Source: Candidatus Villigracilis saccharophilus | GTDB taxonomy: Bacteria > Chloroflexota > Anaerolineae > Anaerolineales > Villigracilaceae | Reading direction: 5' to 3' | Assembly (NCBI GenBank): GCA_016709305.1 | Contig: JADJNA010000040.1 | Location: 1-14,264, forward strand | Length of the DNA stretch: 14,264 nt | Shown here: piece by piece, positions 6,901-13,562 of the stretch | Position numbering within the stretch: position 1 is the first letter of the stretch | Layout: every line of letters begins with the position of its first letter | Program-made: the position numbers and the translations under genes | Notes under the pieces: model-generated | What the model was told of the DNA's origin: nothing | The model's input: only the letters and a program-made list of their open reading frames with translations | The model's database searches: none

Positions 6901-9723
6901 TTTAAATTAGATGGCAAACATGCGGCTGCGGCCTGTGCGGACTGCCATAAGGACAATGTCTTCAAAGGTACACCCATGGATTGTGCGGCCTGTCATCTGA
7001 ATGATGATGCTCACTCTGGCAGTCTCGGCACACAATGCGGAACCTGTCATAGCCCCAATGGCTGGAGTCCCGCCACGTTTGACCATAACACGGTTTCCTT
7101 TAAACTCACGGCTCATAAAACCAAATCTGACGGAACTGCGTTTGCCTGCAAGGATTGCCATGTAAATGGATACGCTGCGCCATTCGACCAGGAATCTTGC
7201 GGTAATTGTCATTTGCAATATGATCAGATATTCTCGACAGAACACTTCCTCACATTCGGCACGGACTGTATGGCCTGTCACGACGGGGTGGAGTCTCATG
7301 GCTCGAACTTTGACCATAACAAGGTGCCGTTCAACCTGATCGGCAAACATGCACCGTTGGTATGCTCCAGGTGCCATGTAGGTGCCCGCAAGTTCGCTGA
7401 TTTACAGAACACTCCCCAGGCGTGTATTTCCTGTCACGCGGCGGATGACCATCATAACGGTCAATTTGGAACCGATTGCGCGGCCTGCCATACTCCCGAA
7501 GGCTGGGAGAATGCGAAGGTGGATCACTCCAAATTTGCCTTCCATCTTGATGGAAAACATGCCGCCGTGGCTTGCGAAAACTGTCATAAGAACGGCGTTT
7601 TCAAAGGCACACCTCAGGACTGCGCCTCCTGCCATACCAAGGATGATGCGCATAAAGGCCAACTTGGCACTCAATGCGGAAGTTGTCACTCCCCCGAAGG
7701 CTGGAAGCCTGCGAAGGTAGATCACTCCAAATTTGCCTTCCACCTCGATGGTCAGCACGCGACTGTGGCTTGTGAGAGCTGTCATAAGAACGGGGTCTTC
7801 AAAGGCACTCCGCAGGATTGTGCCTCCTGTCACTCTGCAGATGATGCTCACAGTGGAACCTATGGTACGCAATGTGCCACCTGCCACAATCCCGGTGGAT
7901 GGAAGCAGATAGCGTTTGACCATAATACAACCAGGTTCACGCTGAAGGCGCATCAGGCTAATACCTGTACCGACTGCCATGAATCTGGTTTCGTTTCGCC
8001 CTTTGATCAAACCGCTTGCGCCAATTGTCATTTGACGATTGACGAACCTTTTGCCACCCAGCATATCCTGACTTTCTGGACAAATTGTGTAGCTTGTCAT
8101 GATGGTGTGGATTCACACGGATCAAGCTTTGACCATAACATGGTCCCGTTCCAATTGACGGGCAAACATGCGCCTGTGGCTTGTTCCCAATGCCACATTA
8201 ATGCGCGCAACTTGCACGACCTAAAGATAACTCCTCAGGAATGTATCTCCTGCCATGCCGCAGATGACCACCACAATGGTCAATTTGGAACGGACTGCGC
8301 CGCCTGCCATTCTCCTGAAGGATGGGAGAATGCGACAGTGGATCATTCCCTGTTCGCCTTCCACCTGGATGGGAAGCATGCTGCTGTAGCCTGTGATTCC
8401 TGTCATCAGGGTGGAGTCTTCAAAGGCACGCCAATGGATTGCGCCTCCTGTCACAGCGACACCGATCCGCATGGTGGCAGTTTGGGCACGCAATGTGAAA
8501 CCTGCCATTCGCCCAATGACTGGAAGCCGAGCAGTTTTAATCACAACAATTCCATCTTTAAATTGACCGGCAAGCATGTCAGCGTGACGTGCAGTAACTG
8601 TCATACCGACCCTAGGTTCAAAGGCACGCCCACCAATTGCGCCGCCTGCCATTCGAAGAATGATCCGCACGCCGGCAGGCTTGGAACAGACTGCGCTTCC
8701 TGCCATACAACCAACGGCTGGACTCCCTCCACGTTTGATCACAGCCGCTCCACCTTTGCGTTGACCGGTAAACACACAGCGGTCGCGTGCAGTCAATGCC
8801 ATACCGACAAATTCTTCAAGGGCACACCGTCAGCCTGCTCCTCCTGTCACAGTGATACAGACCCGCATGGCGGGGCGCTTGGAAATCAATGCACCGACTG
8901 CCATACAACCAGCGGATGGAAACCCAGCAATTTCAATCACAACAATTCCATCTTCAAGTTGACCGGCCAGCATGTCAGCGTTGTCTGTACGCAATGTCAC
9001 ACCGATCTGAAGTTCAAAGGCACGCCCACGAATTGTTACTCCTGCCATGTTGCGGATGATTTCCATAAGGGTACGTTTGGAACAGAGTGCTCAGCCTGTC
9101 ACGCCACTTCGGGATGGAAGCCCTCCACCTTCGATCACAGCAAATCCGCTTTCCCGCTGACCGGCAAACACTCAACCGCATCCTGTACTGGCTGCCATGT
9201 TGGCGGCGTTTTCAAAGGCACTCCGTCTACCTGTTTTGCCTGCCATGCCAAAAACGATCGTCACGGTGGTAAGTACGGTACCAATTGCGCAGCCTGTCAC
9301 TCCACCGCTGCCTGGAAACCCGCCACTTTTGATCATAATCTCTCAGCCTTCAAACTCACCGGGGCACATATCAACACAGCTTGTACAGGTTGTCATATCA
9401 ATGGTATTTTTGCTGGGACGCCCACATCCTGTAACTCCTGTCATTCGGGCAAGGATCCGCATGCAGGCAAAGCTGGAACAAATTGCCAAAGCTGTCACAC
9501 CACCACCGCCTGGAAACCTGTCACGTTCTCTCATACCTTCCAGTTAACACATGGGGATAACCCGGTGACTGCCTGTGTAACCTGTCATCCGAGCACGACT
9601 TCAGCTTATACCTGTTTTAGCTGTCACGAACATACGGCCACCAATATGGCAGAAAAACATAAAGAGGAACGCGATTACTCGCCGACTAACTGTGCAAACT
9701 GTCATGCGGACGGCAGAGATTAG
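3979..9723 (+). CDS. Giant secreted multihaem c-type cytochrome with 81 CXXCH motifs
   Basis: A 1914-aa protein starting at ATG 3979, preceded 5 nt upstream by GGAGGG; an in-frame ATG at 3949 would put ten extra residues before the signal peptide. Residues 1-31 are a signal peptide with a likely cut after AFA. From residue 62 to 1909 I count 81 CXXCH motifs, one per about 23 residues, with no other domain and no C-terminal anchor. The basic unit is a triheme module of 66 residues. Each carries three CXXCH sites plus three conserved extra His (in DDxH, xDHS and GKH), enough for bis-His ligation of all three haems, as in cytochrome c7/c3-like proteins. Larger units begin at residues 154, 433, 712, 1057 and 1330, each opening with CKDCH or CTDCH, then PFDQ and a CXACHDG motif. 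It probably acts outside the membrane in electron storage or long-range transfer. That role is inferred; the cytochrome identity is certain. Confidence 0.95.
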   Translation: MKTIIQGWFASFSGALVAAVTLLGITGVAFASGGAMFTPGSLSAATGAPLGGIASHAEIQQCSACHAAPWDTDTMADRCLVCHTDITAQLQDPTSLHSLVSFGETDLNCRTCHTEHHGPTASLTRIPPGWDPHEQLGFSLKAHRLRMDGTPFECKDCHETGYSGPFDQAVCANCHLKVDQVFAEEHILTFWTDCQACHDGVDTHGSSFDHNQVAFQLVGIHALTKCSQCHVNARNLNDLQATAQDCFACHAQDDQHEGRFGTKCGVCHSPEGWGKSAQFDHDLANFKLRGLHLKVACANCHVNNVYKGIPSDCFACHEKDDKHLGALGPQCELCHVAEGWNRAVDHSKFAFKLEGKHSAVACETCHIDALFIGTPMECVACHKKDDTHAGRFGDQCGDCHTPENWTSATFDHNTVSFKLTAHQTKSDGSAFVCKDCHVKNYAAPFDQATCANCHLSVDQTFAAEHILTFWTNCMACHDGIDSHGSNFNHNRVPFNLIGKHALAACSNCHLNDRTIADMQATPQQCYTCHQKDDFHKGQFGQDCAACHAPDGWKPANVDHSKFAFHLDGKHSAVRCENCHKNGVFKGTPMDCASCHLKDDAHSGQLGTNCATCHTPDGWKPAKVDHSKFAFKLDGKHAAAACADCHKNNLFKETPTDCAACHLGDDAHSGSLGTQCGTCHSPNGWSPAVFDHNTVSFKLAAHQTKSDGTSFACKDCHVNGYAAPFDQNSCGNCHLQIDQTFSTEHFLTFGTDCMACHDGVETHGSSFDHNKVPFNLIGKHAPLACSKCHINARKFADLQAAPQACISCHAADDHHNGQFGTDCAACHTPEGWENAKVDHSQFAFHLDGKHATVSCENCHKNGVFKGTPQDCASCHTKDDAHQGQLGTQCATCHTPEGWKPAKVDHSKFAFHLDGKHASVACANCHKDNLFKGTPQDCASCHAKDDAHKGQLGTQCAACHSPEAWKPARVDHSKFAFKLDGKHAAAACADCHKDNVFKGTPMDCAACHLNDDAHSGSLGTQCGTCHSPNGWSPATFDHNTVSFKLTAHKTKSDGTAFACKDCHVNGYAAPFDQESCGNCHLQYDQIFSTEHFLTFGTDCMACHDGVESHGSNFDHNKVPFNLIGKHAPLVCSRCHVGARKFADLQNTPQACISCHAADDHHNGQFGTDCAACHTPEGWENAKVDHSKFAFHLDGKHAAVACENCHKNGVFKGTPQDCASCHTKDDAHKGQLGTQCGSCHSPEGWKPAKVDHSKFAFHLDGQHATVACESCHKNGVFKGTPQDCASCHSADDAHSGTYGTQCATCHNPGGWKQIAFDHNTTRFTLKAHQANTCTDCHESGFVSPFDQTACANCHLTIDEPFATQHILTFWTNCVACHDGVDSHGSSFDHNMVPFQLTGKHAPVACSQCHINARNLHDLKITPQECISCHAADDHHNGQFGTDCAACHSPEGWENATVDHSLFAFHLDGKHAAVACDSCHQGGVFKGTPMDCASCHSDTDPHGGSLGTQCETCHSPNDWKPSSFNHNNSIFKLTGKHVSVTCSNCHTDPRFKGTPTNCAACHSKNDPHAGRLGTDCASCHTTNGWTPSTFDHSRSTFALTGKHTAVACSQCHTDKFFKGTPSACSSCHSDTDPHGGALGNQCTDCHTTSGWKPSNFNHNNSIFKLTGQHVSVVCTQCHTDLKFKGTPTNCYSCHVADDFHKGTFGTECSACHATSGWKPSTFDHSKSAFPLTGKHSTASCTGCHVGGVFKGTPSTCFACHAKNDRHGGKYGTNCAACHSTAAWKPATFDHNLSAFKLTGAHINTACTGCHINGIFAGTPTSCNSCHSGKDPHAGKAGTNCQSCHTTTAWKPVTFSHTFQLTHGDNPVTACVTCHPSTTSAYTCFSCHEHTATNMAEKHKEERDYSPTNCANCHADGRD
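4438..8391 (+). repeat. Five large tandem units inside the cytochrome gene
   Basis: The equivalent CKDCH/CTDCH codons start at 4438, 5275, 6112, 7147 and 7966, giving spacings of 837, 837, 1035 and 819 bp. Each full unit consists of a 216-bp triplet, a 210-bp triplet and then 198-bp triplets. The third unit has one extra 198-bp triplet (1035 = 837 + 198). The fourth is 18 bp shorter because its last triplet lacks the KSDG loop. The third and fourth units are close to identical over long stretches. The fifth starts at 7966 with its 216- and 210-bp triplets and passes into the tandem triplets from 8392. Confidence 0.9.
8392..9579 (+). repeat. Six consecutive triheme modules with an exact 198-bp period
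   Basis: The first haem codon of successive modules falls at 8392, 8590, 8788, 8986, 9184 and 9382, exactly 198 bp (66 residues) apart, with no insertion or deletion. The next haem motif (9574) comes after 192 bp and begins the irregular C-terminal triplet. These modules use an SDTDPH/SKNDPH variant of the central motif where earlier ones use KDDAH. Confidence 0.9.
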
Positions 9724-9742
9724 AGGTTTTATAACTGGATCT

Positions 9743-9780
9743 AGCCTCCGTATCTTTTGGATGCGGAGGCTTTTGTTTTT
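9743..9780 (+). terminator. Intrinsic terminator of the cytochrome gene
   Basis: GCCTCCG (9744-9750) pairs with CGGAGGC (9764-9770), followed by TTTTGTTTTT. It begins 20 nt after the cytochrome stop, so the cytochrome gene ends its own transcription unit. Confidence 0.9.
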
Positions 9781-9841
9781 GATAGAAATTGAGCGGGTTC
9801 CCGAATAAAATGAGGCATCTTATTACTAAGGAGAATATGTA

Positions 9842-10756
9842 ATGAAAACATTCAAACGCATCCTGCTAGGACTTTTAGCTGTTCTGGCTATCCTGATCCT
9901 GTTCCTACCCCTCAGCATTTTCGCGGACTCGCTTCTCGGCGCGAATCGACTCGATGCCCTCGTCAACACCATCGTTCCCGGGCTTAACGGTGGACCCGAT
10001 GTGAGAGCCTACGTTGCCAAACCTGAAGGCGATGGTCCGTTTCCCACTGTCATTATGATCCACGAATTCTATGGCCTGCGAGAATCGATTGTCGGCAAAG
10101 CGGACTTGCTCGCGCAGGAAGGCTATCTCGTTATTGCTCCTGATACTTTTCGCGGCTCTACTACATCATGGATTCCGCGTGCCATTTATCAAGTCATCAG
10201 CACCAAACCTGAAAATGTAAATGCGGATCTTGATTCAATTTATGCCTGGCTTGAAACTCAAACCGACGTGGACGCGAAGCGTATCGCCATTGCGGGCTTC
10301 TGCTATGGCGGGCGGACTTCACTGGTCTACAGCCTGCATAACAACAAATTAGCATCCACTGTAATTTTCTATGGCTCGCCTGAGATTGACCCCGAAGTGT
10401 TAAAAGCCTTGCCCGGTCCCGTGCTCGGCATTTTTGGCAGCGCAGACCAATCCATCGCGGTTGAAGATGTCAATTTATTTGACGAGGCACTCACAACCGC
10501 AAATATCCCGCACGAGATCACGATCTACGACGGCCAGCCGCACGCTTTCGTGGAGGACGTAGAAGGTATCAAGGCAGGCGGCGCGCAAGGTGAAGCATGG
10601 GATCAAATGCTCGTGTTCCTTGAAAAGAATCTCAAAAATGCCTCTTCTTCACGAATGGGACAATCCATTGCGTATGAAGATACATTCAACTGGGAATATT
10701 ATGCCATGCTGGTTTACGAACACGCCTTCGGCACAGCCAGCCACCAACAACATTAA
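9842..10756 (+). CDS. Dienelactone hydrolase family alpha/beta hydrolase, N-terminally membrane-anchored
   Basis: A 304-aa alpha/beta hydrolase of the dienelactone hydrolase family. Residues 6-28 form a membrane helix or uncleaved signal, absent from classical cytoplasmic enzymes of about 235 aa, so the catalytic part is probably outside the membrane. Catalytic features are visible: nucleophile Cys154 in GFCYGG, Asp202 in GSADQS, His234 in GQPHAF, and Glu75 in MIHEFYGLR, corresponding to the Glu that activates the Cys. The C-terminal 35 residues (after KNASSS) extend beyond the usual fold. AAGGAG (9828-9833) lies 8 nt before the ATG. Known family members hydrolyse dienelactone and other cyclic esters; the substrate here cannot be deduced. 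The AhpD-like gene downstream may or may not share its transcript, as a palindromic repeat lies between them. Confidence 0.88.
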   Translation: MKTFKRILLGLLAVLAILILFLPLSIFADSLLGANRLDALVNTIVPGLNGGPDVRAYVAKPEGDGPFPTVIMIHEFYGLRESIVGKADLLAQEGYLVIAPDTFRGSTTSWIPRAIYQVISTKPENVNADLDSIYAWLETQTDVDAKRIAIAGFCYGGRTSLVYSLHNNKLASTVIFYGSPEIDPEVLKALPGPVLGIFGSADQSIAVEDVNLFDEALTTANIPHEITIYDGQPHAFVEDVEGIKAGGAQGEAWDQMLVFLEKNLKNASSSRMGQSIAYEDTFNWEYYAMLVYEHAFGTASHQQH

Positions 10757-10762
10757 ATTATC

Positions 10763-10862
10763 ATGTCGTTGCGAGGGCGGTGTTCGTCCGTCCGAAGCAA
10801 CCTCCCCAAAAAGTGGAGATTGCTTCGCCGCCAAAAAGAAAGAGCGCGGCTCGCAACGACAT
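10763..10862. repeat. Palindromic intergenic repeat (REP/MITE-like)
   Basis: A 100-bp element bounded by perfect 13-bp inverted ends, ATGTCGTTGCGAG (10763-10775) and CTCGCAACGACAT (10850-10862). An inner stem, GAAGCAACCTCC (10794-10805) and GGAGATTGCTTC (10815-10826), has one wobble. The wording (GTCGTTGCGAG, GAAGCAATCTCC) matches a palindromic repeat type I know from many environmental bacterial genomes. No open frame of its own. Confidence 0.8.
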
Positions 10863-10896
10863 AACCAATGTTGTACAATGAGTGCGGAGATAAACC

Positions 10897-11439
10897 ATGC
10901 AAGCATTCATTGAACAACCAAAACGCATTCCGCTCATTCTCAAACTTGGCATTTGGGCATCTGAAAAAATAACCGGCAAGACCATGCTTCCCGCCCGGAT
11001 ATTGGCCTGGTATCCCAAAGCCGCCATCGGCTCAGGCATCATGGAATCACTCGTCGCGCACGAAGATGGCGCGCTGACTCAGCGTATGCTCAAGCTGATC
11101 CGCATGACCGCATCTCATGCAGTAGCCTGTCCCTTTTGCGTTGACATGAACTCATACGAATATCGCCAAGCGGGCATCACCGATGAAGAAGCTCAATCCC
11201 TGCGCGGGGACGTTGAGCGGGTAACTACTTTTTCTGAACGCGAAAAACTGGCGATTCAATACACGCGCGTCATCTCGCAAACCCCGTTGAAATTCCAGCC
11301 TGACTTGGTGGAGCGTGTAAAGTCCGTATTCAACGAACGAGAATTTGTCATCCTCGCCAGCACCGCCGCACAGGTCAACTATTGGGCGAGATTGATCCAG
11401 GCGTTAGGAATCCCACCCGCCGGGTTTGGGGATAAGTAA
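10897..11439 (+). CDS. Carboxymuconolactone decarboxylase/AhpD-like protein
   Basis: A 180-aa all-helical protein of the CMD/AhpD-like alkylhydroperoxidase superfamily. The key motif is ACPFCVDMN, with Cys78 and Cys81 forming the CXXC redox pair. In true AhpD a His follows the second Cys by four residues; here that place is Asn85, as in the CXXCxDxN subgroup, so peroxidase activity is not assured. A glutamate-rich turn (Glu50, Glu56) upstream may contribute to a proton relay. GGAG at 10886-10889, 7 nt before ATG 10897, supports the start. Members of this group act as antioxidant thiol proteins or as gamma-carboxymuconolactone decarboxylases. The neighbouring dienelactone-hydrolase-like gene recalls the protocatechuate branch of aromatic degradation, but nothing else of that pathway is present. 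Confidence 0.8.
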   Translation: MQAFIEQPKRIPLILKLGIWASEKITGKTMLPARILAWYPKAAIGSGIMESLVAHEDGALTQRMLKLIRMTASHAVACPFCVDMNSYEYRQAGITDEEAQSLRGDVERVTTFSEREKLAIQYTRVISQTPLKFQPDLVERVKSVFNEREFVILASTAAQVNYWARLIQALGIPPAGFGDK

Positions 11440-11608
11440 GCGCGTCGCACCTTACTTTTAATCGTGAAGCCCTGAGCGTAAGCGAAGGGTCTCTGAGACA
11501 ATTGTAGTGGTTCTCAGCGCACTGGCGCGCGGCGCACACCTGCCCTGGCGGGCAGTGCCAGGGAGTATCGCTTCGCTCAGAACGACATTGAGTGGGATAA
11601 GTAAGGTG
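11429..11608. repeat. Palindrome-rich intergenic element flanked by 12-bp direct repeats
   Basis: GGGATAAGTAAG occurs at 11429-11440 (containing the stop codon of the preceding gene) and again at 11594-11605. Between them are near-perfect inverted ends CTGAGCGTAAGCGA (11472-11485) and TCGCTTCGCTCAG (11568-11580), a small palindrome GTCTCTGAGAC (11489-11499), and CCCTGGC/GCCAGGG (11543-11563). A further inverted pair CACCTTACTT (11448-11457)/AAGTAAGGTG (11599-11608) spans the whole. No coding frame seen. Confidence 0.7.
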
Positions 11609-11628
11609 TGCGCATCCTGACAGCCAAA

Positions 11629-11666
11629 CAAAAAGACCTCTGAAGCTTATAAACCTCAGAGGTCTT
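11629..11666 (-). terminator. Intrinsic terminator of the etf operon
   Basis: An 11-bp perfect stem (11633-11643 with 11656-11666) followed on the minus strand by a TTTTTG run. It lies 28 nt beyond the etfA stop codon. Confidence 0.88.
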
Positions 11667-11693
11667 ACTCATTACTTTTTACTCGTCACTAAC

Positions 11694-12707
11694 TTACTTA
11701 CCCATCTTCTTCTTCATTGCCTCAGTCAATGCAGGGACAATAGCAAACAGATCGCCGACCACTCCATAACGTGCCTGCTTGAAAACGGGTGCATCTGCGT
11801 CTTTGTTGATGGCCACGATGACTTTGGCATTTCTCATACCAACGAGGTGCTGGATCGCGCCGGAGATGCCGCAGGCGATATACAAGTCAGGGGTGACAAC
11901 TTTACCAGTCTGCCCAACCTGATGGGCGTAGGTGATATATCCGCCGTCCACAGCCGCGCGGGATGCGCCGACTGCGCCGCCCAATAAACTTGCCAGGTCG
12001 GTGATGAGTGCGAAGCCTTGCTGGGCACGCCATATTTCGGCTTGCTTTTCATCCATGCCTGCGGGTGGAGTTAAGGATGGGTTATTTGAGACGCCACGAC
12101 CACCGGAGACGATCACTGCGGCATCGCCGAGGTTTACTGCGCTTTCAGCAGCAGAATAGCCTGCAACGGTTGAGAGCGCTTCGGTCTTGGCTTCGCCTTT
12201 TGTGAGCGTACCGGTCTTGCCTGCTTCGCGCGCGGGCTTTGGGAAGACACGTCCGCGAATGGTGGCCATGACGGGTTTGCCAGAGCAAACAGTTTTCTCC
12301 AATAACTTGCCTTCGTAAATGGGACGTGTGGCAATAACTTGATCGCCATTCATTTCAAAACCTGTCACGTCAGTCAACACGCCGGTGTTCAAGTCCACGG
12401 CGGACATGGCGGCTAACTCACGGGTCCGAGCTGTTGTCGGAAACAGGATCAGGTCAGGGCTTGAGGAAGAAGCGAGCGCCGAAAGGGTGGAGGCATACGG
12501 TTCAGCGCGGTAATCTGTCAGCGCCGTATCATCCACGAGGATGACTTCATCGGCGCCATATTCAAACGCAGCCTTTGTGATTTCATCCGTATCCGCGCCA
12601 AATACCAAAGCCACGGCTGTGCCATATTTTTTCGCAAGTCCAATCGCTTCCCATGAAGCGGGCTGGACTTCACCCTTGAAATGATCAATGTAAATAAAAG
12701 TTTTCAT
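11694..12707 (-). CDS. etfA: Electron transfer flavoprotein alpha subunit
   Basis: Alpha subunit of the heterodimeric electron transfer flavoprotein, 337 aa, which accepts electrons from acyl-CoA and related dehydrogenases. The N-terminal domain (1-190) has the ETF alpha/beta fold (IYIDH start, GADEVILVDD, PDLILFP). The FAD-binding C-terminal domain has SGGRGV (201-206), GASRAAVDGGY (247-257), the signature QVGQTGKVVTPDLYIACGIS (263-282), NKDADAPVF (301-309) and YGVVGD (314-319). Its ATG overlaps the etfB stop codon in ATGA, with GGAGA inside the etfB end as ribosome binding site. Length is slightly above the roughly 310-aa norm because of a loop at about 205-230. No dehydrogenase or ETF:quinone oxidoreductase is in the window, so the partner is unknown. 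Confidence 0.95.
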   Translation of the reverse strand: MKTFIYIDHFKGEVQPASWEAIGLAKKYGTAVALVFGADTDEITKAAFEYGADEVILVDDTALTDYRAEPYASTLSALASSSSPDLILFPTTARTRELAAMSAVDLNTGVLTDVTGFEMNGDQVIATRPIYEGKLLEKTVCSGKPVMATIRGRVFPKPAREAGKTGTLTKGEAKTEALSTVAGYSAAESAVNLGDAAVIVSGGRGVSNNPSLTPPAGMDEKQAEIWRAQQGFALITDLASLLGGAVGASRAAVDGGYITYAHQVGQTGKVVTPDLYIACGISGAIQHLVGMRNAKVIVAINKDADAPVFKQARYGVVGDLFAIVPALTEAMKKKMGK

Positions 12708-13474
12708 AGCACTTTCTCCGCGAGAATTTTGTCGGCGAGTTTGTCGGCGATCTCGGCGGCGCTTTCGCCGGTGATCATCTCAACTTCTTTTTCTTGAACG
12801 GGCGGGTTCATCAACTCGCTGCGGGTGACAACCGGTGCGGGAGCGCTTGCGCCGAGATCACTCAATGACCAAACGGGGATGGTTGCCTTCGACGCTTTGC
12901 GGATGCCCATGAACGACGGGTAGCGCGGTTCGCCAATACTTTGGACGACGCTCAACACGACGGGCATTTTCGCGCTGACGGTTTGCCGGCCTTCTTCGAT
13001 GACTCGTTCAACGGTCACGCTTCCACCGTCGACTTTGATCTGGCCTGCCAACCCAAGCATCGGCCACCCGATAATTCGGGCGGTCTGTGCGGGGGTGAGT
13101 CCTGCGCCATTATCGAGGGTTTGACGGCCAAAGATGACCAAGTCTGCGCCGCCGATCTTGTTGATTGCGGCCGCCAGCACGCGGGCCGCGCCGACCGTAT
13201 CGAGATCGTTAAGCGCCGTGTTCGAGACGAGGACTGCGTCATCTGCGCCCATGGCGAGCGCGTGCTTGAGCGCATCCTTGGCTGATTCGCCGCCAACGCA
13301 CAAGGCTGTCACGGTGCCGCCTACGGCTTCCTTCTGCTGAAGCGCGCCTTCGACCGCGTACTCGTCGAACGGGTTGATGACCAACGGCGCGTCCCCACAA
13401 GAGACCTGCCCGCCCTCGGCTTTGACTTTCGCCTCCGAGTCGGGTACCTGCTTGATACATGCGATGATTTTCAA
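12704..13474 (-). CDS. etfB: Electron transfer flavoprotein beta subunit
   Basis: Beta subunit of electron transfer flavoprotein, 256 aa, which binds AMP in canonical ETF and completes the FAD site of EtfA. It opens KIIACIKQVPDSEAKV, contains NPFDEYAVE (34-42), ALAMGADDA (72-80), and the ETF-beta signature region VERVIEEGRQTVSAKMPVVL followed by GEPRYPSFMGIRKA. I chose TTG 13474 as start because AAGGAG lies 6 nt before it and the protein then begins MKIIACIKQVPD, as the family does. The frame stays open upstream to 13516 but that part reads as non-coding. It precedes etfA with a 4-nt overlap, so the two are made together. Confidence 0.95.
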   Translation of the reverse strand: MKIIACIKQVPDSEAKVKAEGGQVSCGDAPLVINPFDEYAVEGALQQKEAVGGTVTALCVGGESAKDALKHALAMGADDAVLVSNTALNDLDTVGAARVLAAAINKIGGADLVIFGRQTLDNGAGLTPAQTARIIGWPMLGLAGQIKVDGGSVTVERVIEEGRQTVSAKMPVVLSVVQSIGEPRYPSFMGIRKASKATIPVWSLSDLGASAPAPVVTRSELMNPPVQEKEVEMITGESAAEIADKLADKILAEKVL

Positions 13475-13562
13475 GATGTACTCCTTGTAAAAATTCTTTT
13501 TTACCACGAAGGGCACTAAGGATTATCTACGTGTACCTTTGTGACACTTTGCGGTTTTGTTT
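13475..13562. other. Short intergenic gap with a degenerate 'cacgaagg' repeat
   Basis: Between etfB and the next minus-strand gene. Segments such as ACCACGAAGGGCACTAAGG (13504-13522) and a similar GTGTACCTTTGTGACACTTTGCGG stretch resemble the widespread degenerate intergenic repeat seen in Chloroflexota and other genomes. The etfB ribosome binding site is at its low end. No clear terminator for the upstream gene is visible, so read-through into etfB is possible. Confidence 0.45.

Noticed and set aside
4067..9547. Many open frames of 60-230 codons on both strands inside the cytochrome gene
   Set aside because: They are shadows of the repetitive main frame and recur at the same repeat phase; none has family features.
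8392..9579. CRISPR-like or minisatellite repeat array
   Set aside because: The 198-bp period is an in-frame protein module with diverged copies; there are no short identical repeats with unique spacers.
13475..13516. Upstream start of etfB at 13516
   Set aside because: TTG 13474 has an AAGGAG at the right distance and gives the family-standard N-terminus MKIIACIKQVPD.
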